Of a DNA stretch of 64,000 nucleotides, positions 17,597 to 25,363 are shown one piece after another (within the stretch, counting starts at the first letter, position 1; each line of letters begins with the position of its first letter). The DNA comes from Hyphomicrobiales bacterium. Its GTDB lineage: Bacteria > Pseudomonadota > Alphaproteobacteria > Rhizobiales > Rhizobiaceae. The stretch is taken from positions 610,997 through 674,996 of the forward strand of contig UEGR01000003.1 of the NCBI GenBank assembly GCA_900465685.1. Reading direction: 5' to 3'. The translations under genes and the position numbers were made by a program. The notes under the pieces are model-generated. The model searched no databases, was not told the DNA's origin, and saw only the letters and a program-made list of their open reading frames with translations.

Positions 17597-17913
17597 GATA
17601 TTCTCCTTTCGTGATGAACTCACGCTACCCAACCCGCGATGAAAAATAAATGAATGGAAACAATAATAATCATTAAATAAAATCAATGTTCTCATTCAAG
17701 AAATAATCCGAATTATAATCTTAAAATTTCAAAATCGATATATGATATTTTAGTATATAAAATATATAAATAGAAATACTTTGTATTTCTGTGCAATCAA
17801 CTATCATTTTGAACTTATAATACGGGAATAAAATTCAGATCGTCATTCAGACAACTGCCATTGAAACCAAAACTGGCTTTGAGCGCGTAACAGAAACAAA
17901 CAAGTGGAAACAA
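17597..17913. other. AT-rich intergenic island upstream of the rcnB-like gene
   Basis: No gene was found in this stretch. From about 17640 to 17830 it is strikingly AT-rich compared with its surroundings. It contains ATAATCATTA (17666-17675), which matches the right half of the classical Fur box, 60-80 bases before the rcnB-like start. It also contains a perfect inverted repeat AGAAATAC/GTATTTCT (17772-17779 with 17783-17790). Either may be an operator. The rest shows nothing recognisable. Confidence 0.5.
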
Positions 17914-18003
17914 TGGCGGAGGGGGTGGGATTCGAACCCACGGTACAGTCTCCTGCACGCCGGTTTTCAAGACCGGTGCCTTAAACCGCTCGGCCACCCC
18001 TCC
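17914..18003 (-). tRNA. tRNA-Ser (anticodon UGA)
   Basis: Read on the minus strand, the 90-base sequence folds as a class II tRNA. It begins GGAGGGGTGGCCGAG, has the anticodon loop CTTGAAA with TGA (plus-strand complement at 17967-17969), a long variable arm, the T arm GGGTTCGAATCCC, and an encoded CCA end at 17914-17916. The long variable arm and UGA anticodon identify it as serine, reading UCN codons. Confidence 0.97.
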
Positions 18004-18391
18004 AAGTGATTGTTATGATTTCTTTTCCTTGAGACGGGAAAAGCCGCAAATCAGTGATTTGCCAACCAGTCACTTAATGGCTGACTTCTTAGCAGCTTTT
18101 ATCGCCGCGTCAACTTGCTCGAAGCCGTTCTGTACGATCTCTCAGGTGGATAGCGTCACGCCCAAATAACAAAAAAGGCCGGGGCGAAAACGCACCGACC
18201 TTCCTGATCCATCGCTTTCCTACCAGTGCCAGTACATCCGTGGTCAAAAGCATCAAACGATGGCGGCTATAGCGAGCAACAGACGCGTCCAGCGCTCTTA
18301 AGCTATGCCGATGACAGCGATATAGGTGGCCAATGTGTTCAAAACAAGTCCACAGCGCAAAAAATAATACCCATGACAGCGCTGATCACCA
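18004..18391. other. Intergenic region with decayed short ORF ends
   Basis: I see no intact gene here. Between 18075 and 18150 the minus strand reads a short Lys/Ala-rich tail ending AAKKSAIK, with a stop close upstream, possibly a remnant. Between 18299 and 18386 the minus strand holds a 31-codon hydrophobic ORF interrupted by a one-base shift, described in the findings. The remainder shows no recognisable signal. Confidence 0.4.
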
Positions 18392-18784
18392 TCACGGTCT
18401 TGCCCGCGCGACATAGTAACGGTGCAATCCCAGATAGGCCACGATGATAAGAGCACCAATCCCATAGGCCAGGACATCAAGCCAATCAGGTGTTGCGCCA
18501 AGAATTATTCGCAACGCGCGATTTGCAATCTGAACATCGTTGACCTTGGCCAGATATTGCCCAAACTCCACAAAAGCGCCGACGAAAAATGCGGCAGCCG
18601 CCAATATGAACCGGTTGCCGTCAATACCAGTGCGGAGAACCGCATAGACGAAAATGACAGCGACCACATCCCCGGCGAAGCTTCTTATCCAGCCTAATTC
18701 AGCGCCAAACATTGCCAGTGCCGACAAGGATACGAAAATAATAATCGCCACTATGAACGAAATAAAAGAAAACCGGAAACGCAA
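18392..18784 (-). CDS. Small integral membrane protein, DUF2809-like
   Basis: The 130-residue protein has four predicted transmembrane helices (about 6-28, 34-50, 58-75, 102-122). The layout RSFAGDVVAVIFVYAVLR, then a helix with FVEFGQYL, then a LDVLAYGIGALI segment, resembles DUF2809 (YjgA/VanZ-like) proteins. The function is unknown. It stands alone on the minus strand; a short broken ORF starts at its stop codon (TGATG overlap). The family assignment is moderate. Confidence 0.65.
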   Translation of the reverse strand: MRFRFSFISFIVAIIIFVSLSALAMFGAELGWIRSFAGDVVAVIFVYAVLRTGIDGNRFILAAAAFFVGAFVEFGQYLAKVNDVQIANRALRIILGATPDWLDVLAYGIGALIIVAYLGLHRYYVARARP

Positions 18785-19011
18785 TTCCTAATCCTATCGA
18801 CCTTCTATGACGATTTCACCAAATCAAATTGATGATATTCGCTCTCATTCATTTCCATATATTTCTATAGTTCTTGCATCAATCCGAATTTCCCGATCAT
18901 ATTATATTCTGTTATTTCATCATCTCAGAAACATTCTGTTACAATACGGTCCAAAACTGGCCTTTCTATTGCTCTATCCAATCCTCGCTAAGACTAACGA
19001 GGATATTAGAT

Positions 19012-19200
19012 ATGAAGCAGTTCATTGCAGCAGCCATCGCCGTCTCCTTTCTTGCAACACCGGCAGCCTTTGCCGCGCAGGGCGTCCTGCCCCTGAAGCA
19101 AGAACAAAAAGGAAAGGACCAGAAGTCCGCAGCGACCAAGAAGGCCGATCCCAAGGCCCAGGACAAAGGCGCTGACAAAAAGAACGTTCCGCACAAATAA
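19012..19200 (+). CDS. Small secreted lysine-rich protein
   Basis: This 62-residue ORF starts at ATG 19012 with ACGAGGA ahead of it. It has a textbook signal peptide (MKQFIAAAIAVSFLATPAAF, likely cleavage after AFA). The mature part is about 40 residues, very rich in Lys, Gln, Asp and Ala and almost without hydrophobic residues, ending in NVPHK. It is therefore probably a disordered, basic periplasmic peptide. I recognise no family. It is followed by a hairpin region and not by an operon partner. Confidence 0.6.
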   Translation: MKQFIAAAIAVSFLATPAAFAAQGVLPLKQEQKGKDQKSAATKKADPKAQDKGADKKNVPHK

Positions 19201-19538
19201 TCGAGCGTACAGGGCGAGCGCAATCGGGATTCATGAGGATTGTCGCAGCCCTGCATGTTTTCCGGTGTTCACCGGAGAGCTTCGCGCCGGGTGCGTTCAA
19301 TAAAACACCGGCCGGCGACAGATCGCCGGCTGACAGCAATTTCGCGCCCCTCATCGCTACGACTGATTAAGACTTCGCTCAAATCAGCGCAAAACCCTCC
19401 CCGCAGCAATCAGAAATGCGTGACATCTGCATTTTCTCTGCTTTCAGCCAATTCCATCAAAATTATAACTGTTCTAGGGTTGCCCTCATCGTTAATGAGA
19501 CGTAAACTTGAGTTAAGTTGTCACCATAAAGGCAAGCC
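19201..19538. other. Intergenic region with hairpin
   Basis: No gene was found. A perfect eight-base-pair hairpin (GCCGGCGA, loop CAGA, TCGCCGGC, 19310-19329) may end the small secreted gene's transcript, although no U-run follows. The last 100 bases must carry the promoter of the YbaK-like gene; no convincing -35/-10 pair was read. Confidence 0.4.
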
Positions 19539-19997
19539 ATGAGTCTGGAATCGGTAAAGGCATTTTTCGCTGACAAGGCGCCGGAAGTCGAAATCATCGA
19601 ATTGCCAACCAGCACTGCCACTGTAGCTCTGGCTGCAGAAGCGCATGGTGTGGAACCGGGCCAGATCGCCAAGACGCTTTCCTTCTCGACCAAGGACCAG
19701 ACCATTCTTATTGTCACACGCGGCGATGCGCGCATCGACAATCGCAAATTCAAGGATCGTTTCGGCACCAAGCCGCGTATGCTGGATGCTGAGACCGTGC
19801 TCGCCGAGACCAGCCACCCGGTGGGTGGCGTTTGCCCCTTTGGCTTGCCAAGCGCGCTTCCAGTCTATTGTGACGTCTCGCTGAAGGCTTACGAGGAAGT
19901 GGTTCCGGCGGCGGGGGCAACCAACAGCGCGGTTCGTATCGCACCAGACAGGATGGCAACATTGGTCACCGCCGAATGGATCGACGTTTGCCAGTGA
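19539..19997 (+). CDS. YbaK/EbsC family aminoacyl-tRNA deacylase
   Basis: The 152-residue protein is a YbaK/ProX-type deacylase domain. It shows TVALAAEAHGVEPGQIAKTL near residues 28-47, a conserved K in the RFGTKPRMLD segment, the GGVCPFGL motif near 98-105, and a C-terminal GATNSAVRI block. Such proteins hydrolyse mischarged tRNAs (Cys- or Ala-tRNA(Pro) and similar), acting as free-standing editing factors. The substrate tRNA cannot be told. AAAGGCAAGCC precedes the ATG. It is monocistronic, upstream of rirA. Confidence 0.87.
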   Translation: MSLESVKAFFADKAPEVEIIELPTSTATVALAAEAHGVEPGQIAKTLSFSTKDQTILIVTRGDARIDNRKFKDRFGTKPRMLDAETVLAETSHPVGGVCPFGLPSALPVYCDVSLKAYEEVVPAAGATNSAVRIAPDRMATLVTAEWIDVCQ

Positions 19998-20085
19998 AAC
20001 TCAAACCGGGCACGGGAGGGCTCGCTATGCGAAAAAATTCGACTCGTTTTTTCCACTTTAAATATGGGAAAAGACTTTCTATATA

Positions 20086-20102
20086 TTAAGAACGATTCTA
20101 AA
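20086..20102. promoter_or_regulatory. Irr-type iron control element upstream of rirA
   Basis: TTAAGAACGATTCTAAA differs from the ICE consensus TTTAGAA-N3-TTCTAAA by one base and is a near-perfect dyad. It lies about 190 bases before the rirA start. In Rhizobiales, Irr binds such boxes when haem and iron are scarce and often represses rirA. Confidence 0.75.
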
Positions 20103-20229
20103 CTGGATCATCAAGGAAATCCGGCTTCCATACATATGCCATAAGCGGAGAGCGTTATCGACGCAGGTGATGTGGAACTGAAACCGGAATTTCAGTCCAG
20201 ATTTTGGAACCGGAATATAAGAGCGAGGG

Positions 20230-20266
20230 CATTTTCCGACCTGACTTGGTCGGGTTTGAAAATGCT
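20230..20266 (+). other. Bulged hairpin in the rirA leader
   Basis: GCATTTTCCGACC (20230-20242) can pair with GGTCG (20249-20253) plus GAAAATGC (20259-20266) across a five-base bulge, giving 13 base pairs about 25 bases before the rirA start. The pairing is seen in the sequence. A regulatory role is only a possibility, and it may be a degenerate intergenic repeat. Confidence 0.4.
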
Positions 20267-20291
20267 CTGGGACGTGCTGAAAGGAACTCTC

Positions 20292-20753
20292 ATGCGCCTT
20301 ACTCGCCAGACGAATTATGCCGTTCGGATACTCATGTATTGTGCCGCGAATGAAGGCAAGCTGAGCCGCATTCCGGAAATCGCTCGCGCTTATAGCGTTT
20401 CGGAGCTGTTTCTTTTCAAGATTCTACAGCCACTCGTGGAAAATGGGCTGGTTGAAACTGTACGTGGCCGCAATGGCGGTGTGCGTCTTGGCCGTGCAGC
20501 CAACGACATCAGCCTGTTCGATGTCGTGCGCGTCACCGAAGAAAACTTCGCCATGGCGGAATGCTTCGAGAACGATGCGACCGAGTGCCCACTGGTTGAT
20601 AGCTGCGCCCTGAACTCGGCTCTGCGTGAAGCGCTGAACGCCTTCTTCGGCGTGTTGATGAAATACAGCATTTCAGACCTCGTAAAGGCCCGTCCGAATG
20701 TGCGCGCCCTGCTCGGTCTTGAAGAGATGGAAGAACAGCGTGTCGCGAGCTAA
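20292..20753 (+). CDS. rirA: Iron-responsive transcriptional regulator RirA (Rrf2 family)
   Basis: The 153-residue Rrf2-family protein closely resembles RirA of rhizobia. The winged helix region is MRLTRQTNYAVRILMYCAAN, then SELFLFKILQPL, with the wing VRGRNGGVRLGR. The three [Fe-S] ligands fall at Cys91, Cys99 and Cys105, the positions known for Rhizobium RirA. RirA represses iron uptake genes through IRO boxes when its cluster is loaded, so it is the iron sensor for the haem operon next to it. ATG 20292 is chosen because the family starts MRLT and AAAGGAAC precedes it; the longer frame upstream is leader. A terminator follows. Confidence 0.95.
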   Translation: MRLTRQTNYAVRILMYCAANEGKLSRIPEIARAYSVSELFLFKILQPLVENGLVETVRGRNGGVRLGRAANDISLFDVVRVTEENFAMAECFENDATECPLVDSCALNSALREALNAFFGVLMKYSISDLVKARPNVRALLGLEEMEEQRVAS

Positions 20754-20778
20754 GCTCATAAGATAGCGCAAATCAAAA

Positions 20779-20804
20779 GGTCCGGTGAAAACCGGACCTT
20801 TTTT
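20779..20804. terminator. Bidirectional terminator between rirA and hmuV
   Basis: A perfect eight-base-pair stem GGTCCGGT/ACCGGACC with a GAAA loop is followed by TTTTTT on the plus strand and TTTTG on the minus strand. It serves rirA and the convergent haem operon. Confidence 0.9.
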
Positions 20805-20817
20805 AATGTGCCTGCCT

Positions 20818-21621
20818 TTATTCGGCGGCGGCTCGATAGGCCGATTGTGGCAACACGAACGGCACGCCCCGCGCAGGCGGCACCCCTACCCGCAGCGCGC
20901 ATTCATAAACACGCTCCAGCCGCTCGTCGGTCAGCGCCTCTTGCGGCGTGCCGATTGTATCAAGCTTGCCCTGACATATGACCGCGATCCGGTCGGCAAA
21001 CATCGCCGTGAGATTGAGATCATGCAGAATGGCGATCACGCCGCCGCCTTCAGCGGCAAAATCCCGCGCAATTTCCATCACGACGATCTGGTGCCGGATA
21101 TCGAGGCTTGAAATCGGCTCATCCAGAAAAAGATACCGTGCGGAGCCGTCAACAACCGGCATCCAGACCTGACACAACACGCGGGCAAGCTGCACCCGTT
21201 GCTGTTCGCCGCCGGAAAGCTCCTGATAGAGCCTGCCGCCAAAGCCGCCAAGATCTACCCGCTGCAAGGCGAGATCTGGCAAGCCGGTCTCAAGATCACG
21301 CGACAAGCCGCTGTAACCGCCGGTCAAACCAATGCCGACGATCTCACGCACCGTGAAAGGAAAGGACAAGGCGCTGGCCTGCGGCAGCACCGCACGGCGG
21401 GCCGCCATTTCCCACGGCTTGAAATTCGCAAAGGGCCGACCGTCCAGCAGCGCTTCACCCGTGAACGGCGCATCACCCGACAGTGCGCGCAAGAGTGTCG
21501 TCTTGCCCGATCCGTTCGGGCCGACAATTGCCGTGATTTCACCGGCGCGCGCCGTGAAATCGATATTCTCAATGATCGACTTGCCTGAAAGACGAACGCT
21601 GAGTGACTTGGTTTCAATCAT
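20818..21621 (-). CDS. hmuV: Haem ABC transporter ATP-binding protein HmuV
   Basis: The 267-residue ATPase has Walker A GPNGSGKTT near residues 33-41, signature LSGGEQQRVQLARVL near 140, Walker B YLFLDEP near 170 and switch His in ILHDLNL near 203. It energises haem import by the permease encoded just upstream (hmuU, seven bases away). ATG 21621 is chosen for its GAGGTTGCC ribosome binding site and family start MIETKSLSV; the longer frame would overlap hmuU. It is last in the hmuPSTUV series (called bhuV in Brucella) and ends at the shared terminator. Confidence 0.93.
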   Translation of the reverse strand: MIETKSLSVRLSGKSIIENIDFTARAGEITAIVGPNGSGKTTLLRALSGDAPFTGEALLDGRPFANFKPWEMAARRAVLPQASALSFPFTVREIVGIGLTGGYSGLSRDLETGLPDLALQRVDLGGFGGRLYQELSGGEQQRVQLARVLCQVWMPVVDGSARYLFLDEPISSLDIRHQIVVMEIARDFAAEGGGVIAILHDLNLTAMFADRIAVICQGKLDTIGTPQEALTDERLERVYECALRVGVPPARGVPFVLPQSAYRAAAE

Positions 21622-21628
21622 GGCAACC

Positions 21629-22780
21629 TCACAGATCAAGAAGGCCGCGCTGACGCAGCAATATCCAGAGGAAGAACGGTGCACCGCACATGGCGGTTAT
21701 GATACCGATGGGCAGTTCCGCCGGTGCAACGATGGTGCGGCTGACCGCATCGGCAAGCAGAAGCAGGATAGCGCCCAGCAGCGCCGACGCGGGCAGAAGA
21801 TAGCGGTGATCCGGGCCGATGCTGAGACGCAGCATATGCGGCACCACGATTCCGATAAACCCGATGCCACCGGCTACCGCAACTGTCGCGCCGGTGGCCG
21901 CAGCAACGGTGACGATGGCGACATTCTTGATGCGCTGCACCTGAATGCCGAGATGTCCAGCAGCAGCTTCACCCAGTGCAAGCGCGTTAAGACCTCGCGC
22001 CAGCATTGGCGCAGCAATCAGCACCACGGCGATAATCGGCCCGGCAGCACCAATCTTGCTCCAGGTCGCGCCTGCAAGCGAACCAAGCCCCCAGAAAGTC
22101 AAATCCCGCAACTGGCGGTCATCAGCCATGTAGACCAGAACGCCGGTTGCAGCACCCGCCAATGCGCCAAGCGCAATGCCCGCCAAAAGCATGGTGGCAA
22201 CCGATGTGCGCCCGCGCCGCGTCGCAACCCGGTATAGCAACAAGGTTGTGGCAAGCCCGCCGAAGAAGGCCGCCAATGGCAGTGCGTAGATGCCCAGAAC
22301 CGCGATAACCGGCGCCAGAACGCTGCCGCCGAGCACGATCATCGATACAGCGCCGAGACTGGCGCCCGACGCTACACCCACCAGACCGGGATCAGCCAGC
22401 GGATTGCGGAACAACCCCTGCATAACGGCACCGGACACGGCAAGTCCCGCACCGATCAACATGCCGAGGATGATACGCGGCAGGCGGATTTCCATGATGA
22501 TCAGATGATCACGCTGAAAGGTCTCCGCGCCCTCGCCGCTCACAAATCCACGCAGCAGCGTAAGAATGGACGCATCCGAAGCACCAGCCGTAAGGCTGAA
22601 CACGGCTGTAAGACACAGCGCAACGCCGAGCACGACCAGCACGATGCGCGCGCGCTGCGTGCGATCCCCGGCCTTCTCTTTTGCACCAGTGTTTTTCCGA
22701 CTGTCTCCGGCTCGATGACGCATGGTGAAGGGCTCTCCGCCTGCCACACGACCTTGGCTGGTCATTTGCTTATTCCTCAT
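21629..22780 (-). CDS. hmuU: Haem ABC transporter permease HmuU
   Basis: The 383-residue FecCD-family permease has a basic, hydrophilic N-terminal extension of about 45 residues followed by some ten helices. Landmarks are EIRLPRIILGMLIGAGLAVSG near 100-120, NPLADPGLVGVASGASLG near 132-149, and the C-terminal GGIGFIGIVVPHMLR near 300-315, the region facing the binding protein and ATPase. It moves haem delivered by HmuT across the inner membrane. A second ATG at 22765 is an alternative start. It lies 18 bases after hmuT. Confidence 0.92.
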   Translation of the reverse strand: MRNKQMTSQGRVAGGEPFTMRHRAGDSRKNTGAKEKAGDRTQRARIVLVVLGVALCLTAVFSLTAGASDASILTLLRGFVSGEGAETFQRDHLIIMEIRLPRIILGMLIGAGLAVSGAVMQGLFRNPLADPGLVGVASGASLGAVSMIVLGGSVLAPVIAVLGIYALPLAAFFGGLATTLLLYRVATRRGRTSVATMLLAGIALGALAGAATGVLVYMADDRQLRDLTFWGLGSLAGATWSKIGAAGPIIAVVLIAAPMLARGLNALALGEAAAGHLGIQVQRIKNVAIVTVAAATGATVAVAGGIGFIGIVVPHMLRLSIGPDHRYLLPASALLGAILLLLADAVSRTIVAPAELPIGIITAMCGAPFFLWILLRQRGLLDL

Positions 22781-22798
22781 GTCGGATGCCTGATCCGA

Positions 22799-23689
22799 TT
22801 ATTGTCCTGCTGGCGTGTCGTAGAGTTTCGCCGACAGTTCACGAATGGCAGCGCCGGTACGCGGGCCGAAGCCCAGCAGATAAAGCGCATCCATGGCGAC
22901 GACATTTTTGGCGCGCCCGGCAGGTGTGCTGGCAATCGCTGGATTCTTCAGAAGGTCAGCCGGGCCGACACCATCGCCGCCGGTGTTCATCATCAAGATC
23001 ATATCCGGTGCAGCCTTGCCGATGGCTTCGTCGGTCAGCTGCTTGTAACCCGGATATTCGGTAATGACGTTCACACCACCTGCAAGCTTGATCATGCCGT
23101 CAGCCGCCGTACCGGTTCCTGATGCCATCAGGCGTCCGCCAGCACCGTTCAAGACGAACAGCACGCGCTTGCGCTGCTCGTGAGCAGCAGCAGCTTTTTC
23201 GGCAGCCTGAAGATCACCCGCGACACTATCCGCCAACGCCTTGGCTTTGTCTTCAAGACCGAGCGCCTTGCCGACAGCTTCGATCTTCGCAATGACGCTC
23301 TCGCCGGTATAGTTTTCCGGCACGATAACCATCGGCACCGAGGCTTTCTTCAAAACCTCCAGCGTGTCCTGCGGCCCGCTGCCCTGAATGAGCAGAATGC
23401 CCGTTGGATTGACCGACAGCACCCCCTCCGGTGCAAGCTGGCGCATATAACCGACATCCGGCAGGGCTTCGGCAGCCGCCGGATAGGTGCTGGTCTGGTC
23501 GCGCGCGACAAGCATCTTTTCCGCGCCAAGCGCGTAGACGATCTCCGTCAGCGGTCCGCCGACAGAGACAATGCGTGATGTATCGGCAAACCGTTCGACG
23601 GTATCCGCACCGGCAATGCCGGTACCGATTGACCAAGCCATAGCGGCGACAGCGGCAACGCGCGTAAAACGTGCTGAAATGACAGACAT
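22799..23689 (-). CDS. hmuT: Periplasmic haem-binding protein HmuT
   Basis: The 296-residue class III solute-binding protein has a signal peptide over about residues 1-29 (ends AGA). The first lobe begins RIVSVGGPLTEIVYALGAE, the linker helix is near residues 130-180, and the second lobe has GRLMASGTGTAADGMIKLAGG. It binds haem released from the outer-membrane receptor and passes it to HmuUV. ATG 23689 is chosen because the signal peptide then begins MSVISARFTRVAAVAAM; the longer frame would run into hmuS, which ends 11 bases earlier. Confidence 0.92.
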   Translation of the reverse strand: MSVISARFTRVAAVAAMAWSIGTGIAGADTVERFADTSRIVSVGGPLTEIVYALGAEKMLVARDQTSTYPAAAEALPDVGYMRQLAPEGVLSVNPTGILLIQGSGPQDTLEVLKKASVPMVIVPENYTGESVIAKIEAVGKALGLEDKAKALADSVAGDLQAAEKAAAAHEQRKRVLFVLNGAGGRLMASGTGTAADGMIKLAGGVNVITEYPGYKQLTDEAIGKAAPDMILMMNTGGDGVGPADLLKNPAIASTPAGRAKNVVAMDALYLLGFGPRTGAAIRELSAKLYDTPAGQ

Positions 23690-23699
23690 GATACGCGTC

Positions 23700-24776
23700 C
23701 TATGCAGCGGTCGACCGGGGAAGACGCGGTAGATTTTCGGCAATCATGCGCCAGTCGGCCAGTTCCACCTCGCCTTCATGACGCTCGCCGAAGAACTGAA
23801 TAATCAGTTCGCCATTGGCATCATAAGCTTCCAGCGAGGTAACGTGACCGTCCTTGGTCGGCTTACGCACGACCCACGCATCGGCGATATGATCGATACG
23901 AAGATGCATGTGGAATGTCGGATCGAGAACATTGAGCCAAGGGCCCATCATCTTGATTTCATGGATCGGCCCGGTGTGGATCTGGATGCAACCGCGATTA
24001 CCGACAAAGCACATAATCGGCAACTGCTGCTGAACAGCATGATTCATCATGGCTTCCACGGATGAAAGATCAACGCGCCACGCGAAATCCTGTCCGGCAA
24101 GATGCACAGCCTGATGGCGATCCACGCCAAAATCCTTCAACAGCCCCATGAACTGGTGCACATCAGTCAAAGCGCTCCAGCGTTCGCGGAAGGCATCGGT
24201 ATCGACAAGCGCAACATTGGCCTTTGCACCTTTCGGCGCAATCGCAGTCGTTTCGATAGAACCCGACTGATCATCGAGCAGAAGTTCGGTGACGAGCGCC
24301 TCATAGGCATCAACATCGGATGCCGGACGCAGATGAATCTTGTGCACCGCTTCACCGGACGCATCGAAGAACTGAAGGCTGCGACGCACTTCTTCACCGT
24401 CCTTCTTACGAACGGCAAAACCATGCACCCAATGCTTTGGGAAAATACGCAGGTCGATCTGCTTTCCAAGCACGATTGACGCATGCGGGCCCCAAACGGC
24501 TTTTTCAAATGGTCCGATCTTTTCATGCACGACGCTTTCATTGCGCGTCAGCGCCATAACTTCGCCGAGGCTCGAAGCGCGCTTGAGCAAGGTCTCGACA
24601 TCTGCGCGAATGCGGCGGGCCGAGATGGCGGCGTCATCGTTGAGACCACAATGGGCAGCAACGAAATCGGCTTCAGAAATACCGAGGCTTTGTGCGAAAT
24701 CGCGTTCGCGCGCCTTCGGGTTGTCCGCCCGTGCCTGGAGAATCTGCTCTGGGGAGGGCTTGGAATGTTGCGTCAT
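23700..24776 (-). CDS. hmuS: Haem-degrading/haem-chaperone protein HmuS
   Basis: The 358-residue cytoplasmic protein has two tandem HmuS/ChuX-like halves. Landmarks are VMALTRNESVVHEKIG near 71-86, FPKHWVHGFAVRK near 115, and in the second half IMCFVGNRGCIQIHTGPI near 252 followed by LDPTFHMHLR. HmuS-type proteins accept imported haem and may open the ring or hand it to an oxygenase. The BhuQ-type monooxygenase nearby may share that task. The gene is 11 bases from the small hmuP gene, so they are cotranscribed. Confidence 0.92.
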   Translation of the reverse strand: MTQHSKPSPEQILQARADNPKARERDFAQSLGISEADFVAAHCGLNDDAAISARRIRADVETLLKRASSLGEVMALTRNESVVHEKIGPFEKAVWGPHASIVLGKQIDLRIFPKHWVHGFAVRKKDGEEVRRSLQFFDASGEAVHKIHLRPASDVDAYEALVTELLLDDQSGSIETTAIAPKGAKANVALVDTDAFRERWSALTDVHQFMGLLKDFGVDRHQAVHLAGQDFAWRVDLSSVEAMMNHAVQQQLPIMCFVGNRGCIQIHTGPIHEIKMMGPWLNVLDPTFHMHLRIDHIADAWVVRKPTKDGHVTSLEAYDANGELIIQFFGERHEGEVELADWRMIAENLPRLPRSTAA

Positions 24777-24787
24777 GAGAGTCGTGC

Positions 24788-25060
24788 CTACTTGTTCAAA
24801 ATGAGCTTGCCTTGGCGGGTAATCTTGAGGCGATAGAGCGATCCGCCGTGCTCTATCCCTACCTCGCGGGAGCCGTCGAAAAGTTCGCGGCTACCATAAG
24901 TCTTGATCTGCGCTTCCTTGAGGGTCGCGCGAATCGTCGGCGCGGCGCGTTCACCGGTGTTATCGATCGCCGGACCGTCGATCATGCGGTTGGCAGAACG
25001 GTCGGCGGCGTGCCCGCGGGGCAAACGCACTTGCATGTCTATATGAATACGCCTGTTCAT
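24788..25060 (-). CDS. hmuP: Haem uptake protein HmuP
   Basis: The 90-residue protein ends in the HmuP signature (GGSLYRLKITRQGKLILNK). In Sinorhizobium and relatives HmuP is a small coactivator needed for expression of the outer-membrane haem receptor, with Irr and RirA acting on the same region. ATG 25060 has GCAGGAAA directly upstream and is preferred. A shorter product from ATG 24985 (65 residues) would match the usual family length but has no visible ribosome binding site. It is first in the hmuPSTUV transcript, divergent from bhuA. Confidence 0.88.
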   Translation of the reverse strand: MNRRIHIDMQVRLPRGHAADRSANRMIDGPAIDNTGERAAPTIRATLKEAQIKTYGSRELFDGSREVGIEHGGSLYRLKITRQGKLILNK

Positions 25061-25150
25061 TTTCCTGCCTGCCTTTGACTTAAAAGCTTCGCTGGGAAGC
25101 CACGTTTTTCACAAAACGATATCCGTCTGTTAGTGACGAAATTGATTTGT

Positions 25151-25165
25151 TGACATCGTTAGTCA
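25151..25165. promoter_or_regulatory. IRO box (RirA-type operator) between hmuP and bhuA
   Basis: TGACATCGTTAGTCA fits the rhizobial IRO consensus TGA-N9-TCA exactly. It lies about 90 bases before the hmuP start and 200 before the bhuA start, so RirA could repress both directions when iron is plentiful. The 303-base gap around it holds no gene. Confidence 0.65.
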
Positions 25166-25274
25166 TGTTTACTAATCACTGCATTACTGGATTAATCGAG
25201 TCAAGTTTAAATCTCGCCCTTCCAGCGCAAGCCACGAAGAATTCGTCTTCGCCAGCCAGCAGAGCAGCCTCCAT

Positions 25275-25291
25275 ATTGGAAGCATTCTAAA
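25275..25291. promoter_or_regulatory. Irr-type iron control element upstream of bhuA
   Basis: ATTGGAAGCATTCTAAA matches TTTAGAA-N3-TTCTAAA at 12 of the 14 fixed positions. It lies about 75 bases before the bhuA start. In Brucella abortus, Irr is reported to be needed for bhuA expression, which fits a site here. Confidence 0.6.
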
Positions 25292-25363
25292 CAATTGAAT
25301 TCTTAGGCTTTCCTGCCGATTCTCAGGTCGGCGGGAGCACACTTGCGCAGAGGAAATACAGCA

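Noticed and set aside
18075..18150. Lys/Ala-rich minus-strand tail that resembles a phasin or histone-like end
   Set aside because: Only about 23 codons after an in-frame stop and no start; too short to support a gene or pseudogene.
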